A stretch of 64,000 nt of DNA from contig OZ008367.1 of assembly GCA_963931995.1 (NCBI GenBank), positions 150,684,578 to 150,748,577 on the forward strand, in the 5' to 3' direction. Shown one piece after another: positions 12,837-25,064 of this stretch; position 1 is the first letter of the stretch; every line of letters starts with the position of its first letter. This DNA is from Phaonia tiefii. Lineage: Eukaryota; Arthropoda; Insecta; Diptera; Muscidae. The notes under the pieces were generated by a model. That model made no database searches and was not told the DNA's origin. It saw nothing but the letters and a program-made list of their open reading frames with translations. The position numbers and the translations under genes are program-made.

Positions 12837-15572
12837 ACCATAGATAAAGGAAATAACTAGATATCCCACAGGCCTTGTCAAGCATAGATAAAGAAAACTA
12901 ACACTGTGTATAATTTTTTAAGTCATGTTAATATTACCATATAGTACGTATACCACTATGTGATAAAAGACCAGAAAAAAAGACAAGAAACTTCATCTTA
13001 AAGGTCAAAATCGAACTTTATTAAAATCAAAAACTTTAAAAAATTACATTTTTTGTTTACCTTTTTCCCGTGTTCAGGTCCATAGGTAGCAAATGGACCT
13101 GATGAGAACAGCTACAACTTTCCCTCAGAGAGAAAATCAAAATTCCGAACGGTTTGCAAGATATGAGCCTGACAAAATGATCACTTTTTTGCAAAAATCT
13201 TTGGGGCCCCGTAAAAAAGTGCATGACTTTGGGCAAAACTCGGAGACACGGGTCCTTTTGTTTTTGGTCTTTTATCACGTAGTTGTGTCGGTATATGGTT
13301 ATATTTTTTCGTGTTGCACTGTGTAATAGATGAAGCACAAATGTTGGGTAATATCTAGTGCAATGGGCAATTTTCTAGGTGGCGCTGAAAGCAATAATTG
13401 GGATTTTTTCCCCAAAAAAAGTACAAAAGAAAATATGGCATTTAATAGAATTTTAAAATTTGTATTTCAGATCAAAAGCAAAAATCATTTAAAACGAAAA
13501 ATACAACACGTAACTTAAAATGGAATTTTTGATAGCAATCGAATTACAAAGCCATACCGTCACCGTCTATAAAGTAGTTCTTCCTCCGGTTCAGTCACCA
13601 TTCATGATTGGAAATCTTCAGACACTCAAAAAGATTTGAAATCCGCGGCCACAAAAGTTGCTCCAATTTTAGGATGGTAGATGTTTGTAGGTAGAAAACG
13701 TGTTCCTAGTTGTTTAGACTTTGGCAGGGCTAACGGGTTTTCTGCTAGTGACAACTCCATATTATTATAATACAATGCTGACTAAAGGTCAATGAGAATT
13801 ATGGGAAACTTCAATGAAAGTGACAGTAATATAGGACACCACCTAGTGAAAAGAGTTGACAATGGTACCGCTATATCTATTTTTTCCTTTATCTTTGTTG
13901 TCAAGTACTGCCACTAAGTACTATGTTGTCGTTTTGTAACTCTCATTGAAGTTTCTCTCTCAACATTCATTGACATTTATTTAGAATGTGGGAAATTGTT
14001 TCAATACTAATTAAACTAATTAAAAATTTGCATGTCATTGTGTATCCAAGGGGTACCGATAAGACAGCTGATCAAGTTAGTACTTGGAGAACTTATAGAG
14101 AAAATGCTTTCAAACAAGAAACGGTCATAGGTGACTGGGTTGCGTGGTTCGATTTTCATACTGTTGCAGCCGCGTGTCAAGCCAAAAATACAAACCACAT
14201 CAACTGGGAGAACTTTTTGCCAATTAAATCAATTAAGAAAAGGGATATTCAGTGAAAAAAATATAAATGTAATGAAGTATTAGAGTAAAACAATTTTCTC
14301 ATTCCCCATATGTTTTCCAAATCTTCCATGGACTTTGTTAGTTCATAAAACAGCTGTTGCAAACTCTTATTAATATCTATTACTCGGTGTGTGTACCCCA
14401 CTTTCAAATTCAAATGTATTTTGATTATGTGCTTTTTTGTTTTCCGTTATTGTTTGTGGTGAATTGCACAGCATCGACCCTACAAACAAAAACAAAATCC
14501 CTGTTGCTGTTGCCTAGAACACAGTGTTGCCAGAGACCGACTAAGAAATTATGCCAAATATTCTCAAAAATTGAGCCGTTTGCGAAAAAATTATGCTAAA
14601 TTTTCATTTTAGTATTTTTGGTAATTATGTGTCTAGAACACACACAGTAAGTAACTCCAAGAAATGGATGCTTATCTGCATTTGAAACTGTAAACAGCTG
14701 TTATACCGTACCTCTTCAAATTGGAAAGAAATATTATTATGGAAGTATTATTATATACAAAAAAAAAACTTAAAATATTTTTTACAATTTCTACAATATT
14801 AAAAGCCAAACAAGGTTTGACTTTCAATACGTATCACATTTTTAAAATAAGTCTTGCAAAAAATTAATTTATTATTTTGTTTGATATCCAGTGTTCTTAA
14901 CAATTTCTTTCAATCTTCTTAGAATAGAATTTACCAAATTTTTGATAATATCTTTTGGAATCCGTACCGTTCGAACAGAACAGTGAACAAATCGTCTTTA
15001 CTTCGAAATTCCTATTGGCATTTTCCTCTTAATCAACCCGGAGGAATCATAGTTGTATTGTGCGTATTTGATGCAAAAACAAGTTGACGCAACCAATATT
15101 ACACGTTTTGATATGAACACAGAAAAATATTATTTTCAGATTCAATTAACATATTCGTATATTCAAACAAAAAATATTAATTGCAAATCCTGTACTAAAA
15201 AATTCACATATCAATATTTTTTAAACGATGTAAAATTTCACCCATCTACGAAAATATTTGTACGTTGTTTATAAAAACTATTTTCATTTTCAGTCGATGA
15301 AGAAATTCACATACATATTAAGACTATAGGATTCGAATCGAACTATAGGATTCGAACACATATTCGATGTTTCACAATTTTTTTGTAAAAAAAGTGCCAA
15401 AACCAAAAAAATTATGTCAAAACGGCACAAATTAAGCTAAACTATGCATCTTGCATGGTATATTTTTTTAGGATCAAACGTCATAACTATTGTTTTCAAC
15501 TCCCTCTAGAAAATAGCCCATTGAAATAGAAATTTTCATAAGACATGTGACATTATTTCCTTTATCTATGGT
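12837..15572. mobile_element. Large inverted-repeat element of unknown superfamily
   Basis: A perfect 20-bp inverted repeat, ACCATAGATAAAGGAAATAA, begins at 12837 and its inverse ends at 15572, with TTAT directly outside both ends. The arms continue further in: the left arm at 13358-13406 (CAATGGGCAATTTTCTAGG) resembles the inverted right arm (CAATGGGCTATTTTCTAGA). A foldback MITE sits in the left arm. The only sizeable interior frame is 13986-14255 (89 codons, containing VIGDWVAWFDFHTVAAACQA), which I do not recognise. A 4-bp TTAT duplication does not settle the superfamily. Confidence 0.72.
12902..13323. mobile_element. Foldback-type MITE with TAA target duplication, copy 1
   Basis: The ends read CACTGTG at 12902 and, inverted from the right, CACAGTGCAACACG. 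TAA flanks both sides (12899-12901 and 13324-13326). The interior shares ATATGAGCCTGA, TCTTTGGGGC, GACACGGGTC and TTTTATCAC runs with the copy at 40148-40493, in mixed orientation because the element is largely self-complementary. No coding sequence. Confidence 0.8.
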
Positions 15573-15579
15573 TTATACT

Positions 15580-17450
15580 ATATACTTATAAGTATAATAC
15601 TAAGTACTAGCACTAGCCGTTTCTTATCAGTACTAGCTATGCTGAAGAGTTTAAAGTACAATAAGTTTGAATAAATTTTGCTGTACTATGTAGCAAAATC
15701 AACAGATAGAAACAGTTTGGGAGTTGCTCCTGTTTAATAATGTGGCTCTTTTTCTTATAAATTCTTAGCAAAACTTATGGTAAAACAATTTGGTAACACA
15801 AAATTATATCTCAAAAATCGCAAGTGCCGTCAGAGAGGATTCCAAAGAAGAGAATGCTTATCTTCACTTCATGAACACTATATGCTAAAGATTGTCCGGA
15901 AATAACAATTAGGCAACTTTGATAACATTCAACATTTCAACGCCTGTATCTTCTAAATTTCGATTTAACTTTTGAGAATATACTAAGTAAGGCAAATATA
16001 AAACGCATTGAGTGGTGTATGTTATCTCATACTGTTACAAAGGTATTTGGATTAAATAATTTAAAATGTGGATTGTTTCGCTATATTTTTTCAAACTTCT
16101 TTCCAACATCTTGGTTATCTTGAACCCACAAAAGCTTTTCAAATCGACCACAATATTGGTAACACTTTAAGAAAACTTTCATTCAACAAATTAATGAACT
16201 TACATTAAATATCTTCATCAAGGCATTTTCTTCAAAAAAGATTGAACTGCATAGATATCTGAAAAGAAAATTAAGAAATGAATGAATTTGTGCATTGTCG
16301 TGAAGTAAAAGTTGATCAATAACCAAACTACAACATATTTCACTAAATAACTGTAAAAGCTAACATAAATTGTTATTCAGATTCGCCCATCAATTTAATA
16401 TAGAGAGCGCATTAGTTTGATGTAGGCTCGTCGTGAAATGCATGCTATTCATTGCATTGATGTTAAGAATACTCGTATATTAGCAAAATGAACTTGTTTA
16501 TGAAATTATTTTCTAAATTTTATGCGTTATTTGCTTGAAAACCGTTCATAAATTTAAGGATTTTTTATATTCAATTCATATAATGATAATTCGTGTAAAT
16601 GAATTAAAGCACTGGTGTATTTATTATAGTCAAATATGTGTTCATTCCAACGCATTAGGAGTCCAAACTTCAACGGCGGTAGGGTACAATTAATACCATC
16701 GTACAAAATAAACCTGAATGTTCCCGTAATCAGCTCTTCAATACGAATCGTTTGTTATTCATAAAAAACGCTGTTTACAGTAACCCCATACTCTTGATAA
16801 TTGCAATATAAATTAGGATGTTTGATAAACGGTTAATAAAAATACATGTTTATTCATTAGAATAGGTCAAATAGTTTTGCTATCATATTAACAATTTCAG
16901 GTAAATAAATACTTGCATTTGTTAGCCCTACTTGTGCCACACTTCAGAACGGAATGGAAAATGTAGACAATAGATGTAGAAAATGTACACAAACATTAAA
17001 CAGAATTGAAGTGTTTATTCGAACAAATATAGAAACAATTATTAAAAGCTAATATAAACAAAGTTATACTGGTATATGAACAAAGTATTCTAACAAAAGA
17101 GAACAGCTATATCTATTGTTTGTTCAATCAGTGCCACTTGTCATAGGGGGTGTAAATAAAAAATCCAATGAGTGTTCGAACTCAAGGATGACGTTACATT
17201 TAAATAATATTAATACTTAATAACACTTAAAAATATTTAAAGACAAGTGCCATTATTTTCTTGCTTAATACTTTGTATTATATTACCCACAAAAAACAAA
17301 GAGAATGCAAAGCAACAGACACATGTCCATACATACATTGCTATGTTCGTACATACGCTATACAAGTTCACACAATTTTCTTTGCTCTCTTGCTATCTCA
17401 TTTTTATATTCGTATAACTACGTCATTATTCTCTTTGCTCTGAGAGCGCT
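15580..17450. other. Unassigned AT-rich DNA
   Basis: No gene or repeat boundary recognised. Frames are short and without known motifs. Confidence 0.5.
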
Positions 17451-17459
17451 CCACACCCA

Positions 17460-17730
17460 CATCAGTGTGTGTGTTTTTTCGCAGTCAGACAATCTGTGTT
17501 TCGCAATCGGACAAATCTGTGTTCTGTATATGCGTTGGTCACCCTTATCATTAACGGGTATGAAAAATAGATGTTGGCCGAATCTAAGACCTACTCAATA
17601 TGCACACAAAATTTCATACAAATCGGTCCAGCCGTTTCGGAGGAGTCTAACGCCAAACAATCTGTGATCACAGTCGGACAAACTCAGTCGGACAAACTGT
17701 GTTTGGATGTATTCACTTTGTGAGTTAAGT
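17460..17730. repeat. Dispersed repeat with CAGTCGGACAAA motifs
   Basis: Three or four copies of a CAGTCGGACAAACTGTG-like motif surround a central stretch containing CGGTCCAGCCGTTTCGGAGG. The right edge, GTTTGGATGTATTCACTTTG, recurs inverted at about 25658-25690, so this is a dispersed repeat present twice in the window. Confidence 0.65.
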
Positions 17731-17947
17731 CTCTACCCGCGTAGGGACTTTAATTCAATGATGGTGAAAAAATATGAATAAAACATGATCGTTAACTTAA
17801 GGAATATTTTCATTGCATCAATGAAGTTTAGAACTATTGATTGAACTTTTTCACTGCGCTGATGATCAATTATTTTTTCAGTGTTTTCCGGGAGCAAGAA
17901 AAATAATATTTTTAAGTCGCTGCCCAAGGGTTTCCCACTTTCTTACT

Positions 17948-18270
17948 TAGGTGGCCTCAAACAAGCCAGAGGGGTCAAGGGATAACATGATCCTCCAACC
18001 GGCTCGATCTTCAGTGCTCCTCCTCCAGTTGGCAACAACAAGCTCTCGCAGGCAGTCTTACACTTGGTCTTTCCAGCGAAGTCTTGGCCGTCCTATTTTT
18101 CGATTTTCTTGGAGTACGTCTTCCAATACCTTTCGCATTGGTTCAGTCTGATACATTCTACTAACATGGCGTAGCCAGCGTGAAAGCGCTATTTTGATTC
18201 GCATAACTGCGTCGATGTGGGGATACAGATTATACAGCTCGTGGTTCTTCAGTCGTCGATACTCGTCTTT
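17948..18270 (-). pseudogene. LINE reverse-transcriptase protein, C-terminal tail
   Basis: Read on the minus strand, the region gives the C-terminal tail found in many insect non-LTR retrotransposon ORF2 proteins: HELYNLYPHIDAVM, IKIALSRWLRHVSRM, then GRPRLRWKDQV, a short basic segment, and ANWRRSTEDRAGWR. Such a tail follows the reverse transcriptase. No polymerase motifs remain, so this is a 5'-truncated or decayed copy. A second copy of the same family is at 53420-53700, and a plus-strand tail of a related type is at 48254-48483. Confidence 0.75.
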
Positions 18271-19075
18271 TTATACCCTCATCCACAGGATAGGGGTATA
18301 TTTCATTTACTAAGGAAAAAAATGTAACGCATCGAAGGAGTCACTTTAGACCCTTACTTTCTGTGGACGAAATTTGTTTTACGACATTTTAAGACGATTG
18401 AGCCATGTCCGTCTGTCTGTCTGTCTGGCTGGTCAACACGATAACTGCCGTAAATCTTTACGGATCACAATGGAATTTTGCCAGTGACTATTATTTGCAA
18501 ATATTGAGTTTGGGATGGAAAATGGGCGTTTTGACCACGCCCCTTCTGGTACCTTCCATACCAATCGACACATTTACCACAAAATCATATTTCTTTCAAA
18601 CCTTTCTTCTGGTAGATGTGATTAGCTTCAACTCTCACACCGGTTAATAATCTGTACATGCCTACGTAACTGGAGGAAATGGGCGAGATTCTCACGCCCA
18701 TTATTTTACCTCCCGTACAGAACAGGGTGTTCGTCCGGGTTGTCAATCCGATAAATCGCGTGAAACACTTCCGACCGTAATGAAATTAGGTGTAAGGTTT
18801 CAAAATCCGGTTTGCCGACTCGATATATCCAATAAATCGTAACCGATCTTAATAAAATTTGGTACTGATCAAAATTTTGGCAACAATATTGGGAGGAAAA
18901 AAAGTTCCCCAAAACCACTTGGGATAGTAACTAATTTGGGTATTCAATAATATTTAGAGCAATATTAATATGGTCACTTTTGTGCATGGGCGTTTTTTAA
19001 CAGAACTCCCATGCAATGGATGACTTAGCGTGAGGGTGTGATTATGTCGGCTCACCCGACTGAAACTTATGTACT
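18271..19075. repeat. Dispersed repeat with (GTCT)n tract, copy 1
   Basis: It starts with TTTTTATACCCTCATCC and has AGGGGTATA a few bases later, with GAGCCATGTCC followed by four GTCT units at about 18397-18428. It ends with GTGAGGGTGTG and CTCACCCGACTGAAA. The ending matches 23160-23200 (GTGAGGGTATG, TTCACCCGACTGAAA). This resembles a repeat type I recall as common in higher flies, but I cannot name the element. Confidence 0.65.
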
Positions 19076-19253
19076 GGTTCTATTATAGGACCATATATTT
19101 TTTTGAGCATTGTGCTCTCGATGTTTCATCCCAGTGATGTTTGATTGGCATTCTATATGTATTCCAAGATTCAAAGCAAGATAGGTTGTATGAGAGTCTG
19201 ATAGAGTTGGATCTTCGTTCTCGAGAGAGGGTCTTATCTCCGAAGTGTTTGCT

Positions 19254-19501
19254 TGGCCGTCGGTGGTGCAATGGGTAGTGTGCGCGCTTCTTGTACTTGA
19301 GATCCTGGGTTCGATCCCTGCTCGGACCACGTTAAAATTTCTTTCAACGGCGGTCACCTCGCATAGTGACGGCGGAACCGGTGTAAAACTGTAGGTCCCA
19401 ATCAGTGGGTATAAAACTAGAAAGCGCACAGCTCACTGGTTGTGAGAAGCTCTCCCCGATTCCTTCATGGGATGTAATGGGAAACCATTTATTTTATTTA
19501 A
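19254..19501 (+). mobile_element. tRNA-like SINE, family 1, copy 1
   Basis: The head resembles a tRNA: an A-box-like GGTGGTGCAATGGGTAG near 19262 and a B-box GGGTTCGATCC at 19307-19317, at tRNA spacing, ending CTCGGACCAC. A body of about 170 bp follows, containing GGTCACCTCGCATAGTGACG and ending in GTAATGGGAAACCATTTATT. Other copies are at 22256-22550 (minus), 33240-33380 (plus, truncated), 49606-49740 (minus, tail only) and 52016-52290 (minus). The shared head and body, and the target duplication at the second copy, identify a SINE rather than a tRNA gene. Confidence 0.88.
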
Positions 19502-20430
19502 ACAATATCAGTTTGCAAGCACAACATTCGTTTAATTTCAAGGATGAGTTTATTGCTTCTGTTTACGACGGATATGAATGAATACGATGGATATAAATGA
19601 TATGGTATATGAATACGCCCACTACCTCGAAATTATAATGGGTATCGAAGTTCACTCTTTCATCCAATCGGGTAGATATTCTGCTTCTCGTAGCAATTAA
19701 TGTTGCCTTGTTCTCGGTTCACAATTTTAAGAGCATATAAAGGGGTTTCGGAAACTCTAGTTTAGATTACATGGCTGAGAAGACGTATTTAAAGATTCTG
19801 CAGTTAAATCAGCAACAAACCAGAATCCAGTCTATGCTAAAATTCTGGTGGAATCGTGTACTGACGAGTCCTGCCTGCTACTAAGATTGCAAACCGGGGG
19901 TCGAACAGAAGTACACGGATCCTTGGTTGAGATATGAGAGACCTATGTATCAAGAACGTTCACTGGTACATTCACAGGCAGATCAATGTGTACAGGAACC
20001 CAGCCGACACCTAGTTTTAGAATGTTTATGGTAAAAATTCGGATATTTAGCGTTTGGCTTGATAGCCTTACTGACAGACCGCACATTCATTCCATTTTAA
20101 GACTAGGACTTTCTCTTGAATGTTGCTTCAATTGTCATATAAATAGTCAAGTCTAAATGAGTCAATCTAACATCCATTCGAAAATGTACATATACTTTTA
20201 TACATATATTTGGGATGGCCGGCTCTTTAGTGACGGTATATCATAGGCTGATAAGATTAACGCCGCTTTGCATTTTCATAAGGTATTTCTTTCCAAATAG
20301 AATACAGGTGCCATTAGAGAAAATATGAATTTTATTGCGGGTTTGTAGTTTAAAAATCGACCTACCCCCGCATTCATAACGAAAATGTAGGCACTGGGGC
20401 ACACTAACTAGAATGTTTGTATACTGTCCA
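19502..20430. other. Unassigned sequence
   Basis: No gene, terminal repeat or array recognised, and no duplicated copy elsewhere in the window was noticed. Confidence 0.5.
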
Positions 20431-20436
20431 ACTCTA

Positions 20437-20725
20437 CACGCTGTAAAATTTGTCGTTTTTTGTTGTTTGGATGCAAACATAAGGTGTTTGTAGCTTGTCG
20501 CAAATATAGTATACTTGTGTCTAAACACATTGTGTTTGCTATTCAATATAACATGTTAGGGACACAATTATTAATACGTTGTACTACGTGTATTTGTGAC
20601 CCAAGTGTGACTCTGTTTGTTGAAAATTGCTGAGAACAAACACGTGACAGACAATAAAGACACAAAAAGCAGCAGATCTTCAATTCATTAAAATATTGTT
20701 GCTGGGTCCGATATTTTTCAGCGTG
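20437..20725. mobile_element. MITE with CACGCTG ends
   Basis: A 289-bp non-coding element. The left end is CACGCTGTAAAAT, the inverted right end is CACGCTGAAAAAT, and TA flanks both sides (20435-20436 and 20726-20727). It shares ends and interior motifs (TTGTCGCAAATA, TTTGTGACCCAAGTGTG-like) with the longer element at 5939-6933. Confidence 0.85.
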
Positions 20726-20729
20726 TAGT

Positions 20730-21480
20730 AATATGAACATGCTTGTTGTAGCCACACACAACCCTGATATCCATGGCTGTTTCTAATTAAACGACAGCTT
20801 TTCTTCAAATGTCGGTGTGCATATGTTCGCTTTGTAGCAACTAGACATCTGCTAACGCATCAACACACAAATACCAAGCAGGACCGTTTTATTTCAATTC
20901 AAGTACTGTCAAGAAAAACACACAACATAAATGTGAACTACCGAAATCCGAAATTTAAATGCGGGTAAAATACAAGTTAAACCAGCCAAGGGCATACCAG
21001 TCCAAGTATGAAACTATGTACTTAATTACTTCGAAACTTTCCCGATTAGTCTATACACTTCCGATTAGTGTCTGCAGTCAGAGATGCCAACTTAGCTCTT
21101 TTGAGGCTAGATTTGATGGATATTTGTTTAGAAAAGGATTTTGACAACAAAACAAACACCACATCCGTTAAAACTACAATGTAGTGCGAAGAGGAAATAT
21201 TCATGAAATATTTGGAAGCTTAATCAGAGAAAGGTGGTAACTCTCTGCAACAACAGTGACCGTTTACAGATAATGAAAAACTTTCGTACGAAAATATCGC
21301 AGGAACTGACAACGGGGATTAATACTTTTAAATTCATATGCGGAGAGATACACCCAAAAATATCGGAAGATAGAAAAAATCCCTCTTTTAAGAAGTGGCT
21401 AAACCCGCCAAAGATGAGTCCAAGGCAATATGATTACGGCAAATCAATTCGGTATATCACGTCATTGTAAAGTCCAAAAT
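20730..21480 (+). other. Unassigned, with a repeated unknown reading frame
   Basis: A 78-codon frame at 21234-21470 (containing KFICGEIHPKISEDRK and FKKWLNPPKMSPRQYDYG) is not recognised. Its TTTTAAGAAGTGGCTAAACC stretch recurs at 31876-31895, and a later GATGCAAC..GAAAAACAA motif recurs near 32066, so this is probably part of an unidentified repeat rather than a host gene. Confidence 0.4.
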
Positions 21481-21484
21481 ATAT

Positions 21485-22110
21485 GAGCAATACGGAACCT
21501 TCATATAGTGCTATTGATGCAACTGAAAAACAACAATGTCTGGCATGCGCCAAATTTGGAGTCCAAATTTGCAGCCGCGGCTGCGATCGCAAGCGCGAAT
21601 CCGAAAAGTAACATTTTCGACGAATTTGAGCGATAGAACGGGCAATGTTGACTTTGACGGCACTGGTATTTGTGGCTTAATGACATGGACCTAAGCCTTA
21701 AGCAAACCCCACAAGAAAAAAAAACTAACTGGGTCAAATCGCACGGTTTTTGTGGCCAGTTCGCGTTGCCACTGCATGAGATAACCCTCAAATTGTGCCA
21801 TCAGCTGTGTAGCACCGACCTGTTGAAACCACATATAGTTCAAACCCATATCAACCAACTTTCTGAAGCAGTTGATTTTCATCGATCGGTAGCGCTCTCC
21901 ACGGACGATAATATCAATGCTATTTTCTTTTTCGAAATATTACGGACCGCTGATGCCACCGGACCCCAATCCCCACCAAATAATGACTTTCTATTCACGC
22001 ATTTCCACTTGGTGGACCTCGTGTGGATCGCATCGTCCCAAATCCGACAAAACTTGTTGGTTTTTTCGCAATATGGGAGAGATCACTCATTTCGATAAAA
22101 AAAAAGCTCT
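21485..22110 (-). pseudogene. rosa-like mariner transposase remnant
   Basis: On the minus strand the 63-codon frame at 21691-21882 holds a decayed match to the rosa-type catalytic region: KLVDMGLNYMWFQQ, then VGATQLMAQ where QQDGATxHTA is expected, so the second catalytic aspartate is lost. It continues through RELATKTVRFDPVSFF, where relatives have the third aspartate region. Upstream (about 21883-22100) the reading contains a GERYRSM-like piece expected just before. Downstream to about 21485 it is only faintly similar. No terminal repeats or flanking TA were identified. Confidence 0.65.
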
Positions 22111-22255
22111 ATGATTCCCACGCGCTCAAATTGCAGTCTTAATTTGTCTTTATTGTCTGAAAAATACATAACACGAAATTAACAATAGATAAAACAACGT
22201 AACCACCGTGAATTCTCAACATCGTGCCAAGTATCCATAGGAATTGTATACGTTA

Positions 22256-22550
22256 AAAAAATAAAATAAATGGTTTCCCATTACATCCCACGAGGGGATT
22301 AGGGAGAGCTTCTCACAACCAGCGAGCTGTGCGCGTCCCAGTTTTACACTCACTGATTGGGACCTACAGTTTTACACCGGTTACGAACGGTATTTTGAGA
22401 AGTTTTTTCATGGCTAAATATTCGATAGTGTCGCCGTCACTAAGCGAGGTGGCCGCCGTCGAAAGAAATTTAAGGTGGTCAGAGTAGGGATTGACCTCAT
22501 GCACAAGAGCCGCGCGCACACTACCATTGCACCACCGACAGCCACATTGT
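22256..22550 (-). mobile_element. tRNA-like SINE, family 1, copy 2, with target duplication
   Basis: The copy is inverted relative to 19254-19501. It begins at the right with the tRNA-like head (GGTGGTGCAATGGTAGTG on the minus strand) and ends at the left with an A-rich tail. A 13-bp direct repeat, ATTGTATACGTTA, lies at 22243-22255 and again at 22551-22563, as expected for target-primed insertion. The B-box is decayed (GGTCAATCCC). Confidence 0.92.
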
Positions 22551-22680
22551 ATTGTATACGTTACCCACATTTTTTAACCGATCAATATTTAACGCACTAT
22601 CTCTTTGCCGCCTGTTCCACAACGCAAACCTACCGAGAGGGCGCCTCCCCCATAGTGAAGGAAGGGTATGCAGGTCTGCT

Positions 22681-23205
22681 TTGGTTGTCGATACGATGAA
22701 TTGCGTAAAGCATTTCCGATCTTAATGAAAGTAGTTATTAGCCTTCACTTCGTCAAGCGGCAGGCACCTAGTACGACGAGAGTGATTTTACCTCCCATAC
22801 GAAAGTTGTGTGCCGGTTGGTTTGTCAAAAAGATAACTCTCGTATGACCATACCAAATCATTTGCAAAAAAAAAATTGCAAAAAATTACTGTACTTACAA
22901 TTTCTAAGCCCAATCTTCGCCACAGTCATTTGCGTATCTTCCATACGAATGTTCCACGGACAACTGACTGGTAGTCATGATAAATCTTCGAAAACACAAT
23001 AGATCTTAAATAAATTTGGGATTAGATAATATTTTGCGCAATATCACTCTATCATTTAATAAGAACGAGTTTGCGACGCCCATTCGGGTAAATGAAGGTT
23101 GATCCGCTGTACAAAAATGTGAACGAGTTTTAATGGATATCGGACGCAATGGATCACTTAGTGTGAGGGTATGTTTAAGTCGGTTCACCCGACTGAAAAT
23201 TCGGT
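22681..23205. repeat. Dispersed repeat, copy 2 of the family at 18271-19075
   Basis: Similarity begins with a GTTGTCGATACGATGAATTG-like stretch (compare 18736) and ends with ATGGATCACTTAGTGTGAGG and CACCCGACTGAAA (compare 19017-19058). The (GTCT)n end is missing, so this copy is truncated at its left. Confidence 0.6.
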
Positions 23206-23209
23206 ACTT

Positions 23210-25060
23210 CTTCGACTGCCACGATTTGTAGAAGATTTAACATTTTTAAACACTAGTTTTGTCGATATTTTGCAACACTTTTGCCAATTTTTTAGCTCCT
23301 AGAATTGAAAGCTATATGTACTCGTACAAAACTTTAAATTCCACCTCCTCTTGATTTTTACTTTTGCTTTTGCTCCAACCAAAATCTTTAACTGTTACAC
23401 AAGGACAAAACAATCTCCCACACATAGATAGATTGAAATGAACATTCCTCACAAACATACATATAACCATAAAATACAAAGGTCAATTGTCAGTGTTAAT
23501 AACTTTGTATCTGTATAACTCGCCCCACATGAGTATGTTACACATTGATCCACAAATCTGGGGGGAATACTCAGTAAAATTTACAATTATGTTGGCACAA
23601 TGGTTAGCAGAATGTTTGCTGGTCATTGTTGTAGGCCAAATTAGTAGTGTGTGGTCAGTATCTACGATAAAGTCAAGGTCTACACTATGCGATTTACACA
23701 ACCATAGCAGTAGTTGATTACAATTTGAGGTCATAGTAAGAAATACTATTAGTTGTTCAGATTAAGAGCTCAATGACAAATATATAACACAGTACTACAC
23801 CAATTTTCTGGTTGGATAATACCCTTTTTAAATAATTCCATTTGGTGGGTGTAAACGCAAAGAAACATTTTATTATTCCTAAACGAAATTTCAGATAAGT
23901 CAATTTCAATTCGGGAATTACAGTGCAGCAAACTAACAAAAAATTTTTTTTAACGTAGAATACGTTATACGGTTAGGTAGGGGTGTTGATCTGGAGCACA
24001 AAATTTTGAGAAAATGTTTGTCAACTTTCACCCACTTTTACTTAAATATTCAAACATATTTTAGAAATTTTTATATGTTACTCAGTTTTGGTAATATGTT
24101 TTGTTTCGAATTACATTAAAAAAATTATATGTCTATATATAAAAGTTTTATGTAGTTAAGGAAATAAATATTTAAGAGCATGATATTTTAGACTTTTTTT
24201 GTACATGCCGCTGTTGTTTTTGTTGTTGTTGTGAAATCAAATGATTTTGGCTTTGCTGTGCTTTGTTTATTTATCGAGCAGCGTGTGAATGTGTGTGTGT
24301 GTGTACATTTCGTTTTGTTGGATCGGTCGGTTATTAGTTTGGTTGGAGGGGAACATAAAATGAAGGGAGGGGAGCGTGGACACTTGTGTGTGCTTGAAAG
24401 TTTACAGATCTTTGCTGTCGTTTGTTTACTTCTGCGAGCAGCGTGTAAATGTGTGTGTATGTACATTAATACAAAGGATTGGCGATGTATACGCTCGCTA
24501 TATCAATGGCGTTTTTCCTAAACACATTTCTGTGAATACATTGGGAAGTAGTTGGAAAGCAGCTAATCTATTGTGCTGCCATATCATAAAATGTATTGCT
24601 GTAGCTGTACTTCAAATGAAGATGTCGCTATAATGTAATACGTTAAACTAGATATAGTTTCATCCTTAAACATAGCACACATACTAAAAAATAAATTAAT
24701 AAATCTTGTTCAAAACTATTCCAATCGTTTAGATCAGTGGTTTCCAAACTTATTTGGGTTATCGCCATCATTTTTGTAGTTTTGTTGTTGTCTTATTTTA
24801 CTAAAAATTATACTGTACATACATAAAATAACTTATCACACACAACTTATCCTATCTAAAATTAATTAACTTTAATACATGCAAACGCCTACTTATGTTA
24901 CAAAAACTTAATAACTAGCTATCAGCTGTATGCGTATATATTAGATAGATTTAAATCATTTATCAAAAATTATATTTAATTCATATATTTTAATTGCAAA
25001 ATGACTAACGTATTCTACGTCTGATCTATGCGCCCGTGTTATCTAACACAGGCTTGTTAT
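23210..25060. other. Unassigned AT-rich DNA with GT-rich tracts
   Basis: No gene is recognised. A (GT)n tract lies at 24288-24303. The 15-base sequence ACGTAGAATACGTTA at 23953 is repeated inverted at about 25006-25020. This could mark the ends of a roughly 1.07-kb inverted-repeat element, but no target duplication or coding sequence supports that. Confidence 0.4.
24261..24468 (+). repeat. Diverged direct duplication, about 45 bp
   Basis: GAGCAGCGTGTGAATGTGTG near 24278 and GAGCAGCGTGTAAATGTGTG near 24437, each preceded by TTTGTTTA-like sequence and followed by a TGTACATT stretch, are direct copies about 160 bp apart. Confidence 0.75.
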
Positions 25061-25064
25061 TTTT

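Noticed and set aside
19254..19330. A functional tRNA gene
   Set aside because: A- and B-boxes are present, but the sequence recurs five times fused to the same body, and one copy has a target duplication; it is a SINE head.
19067..19429. 120-codon minus-strand frame
   Set aside because: It covers the SINE head and the end of a dispersed repeat in antisense, with no domain.
24188..24521. Overlapping 92- and 96-codon frames on opposite strands
   Set aside because: Both come from GT/AC-rich low-complexity sequence and a duplicated segment; Cys and Thr richness follows from composition.
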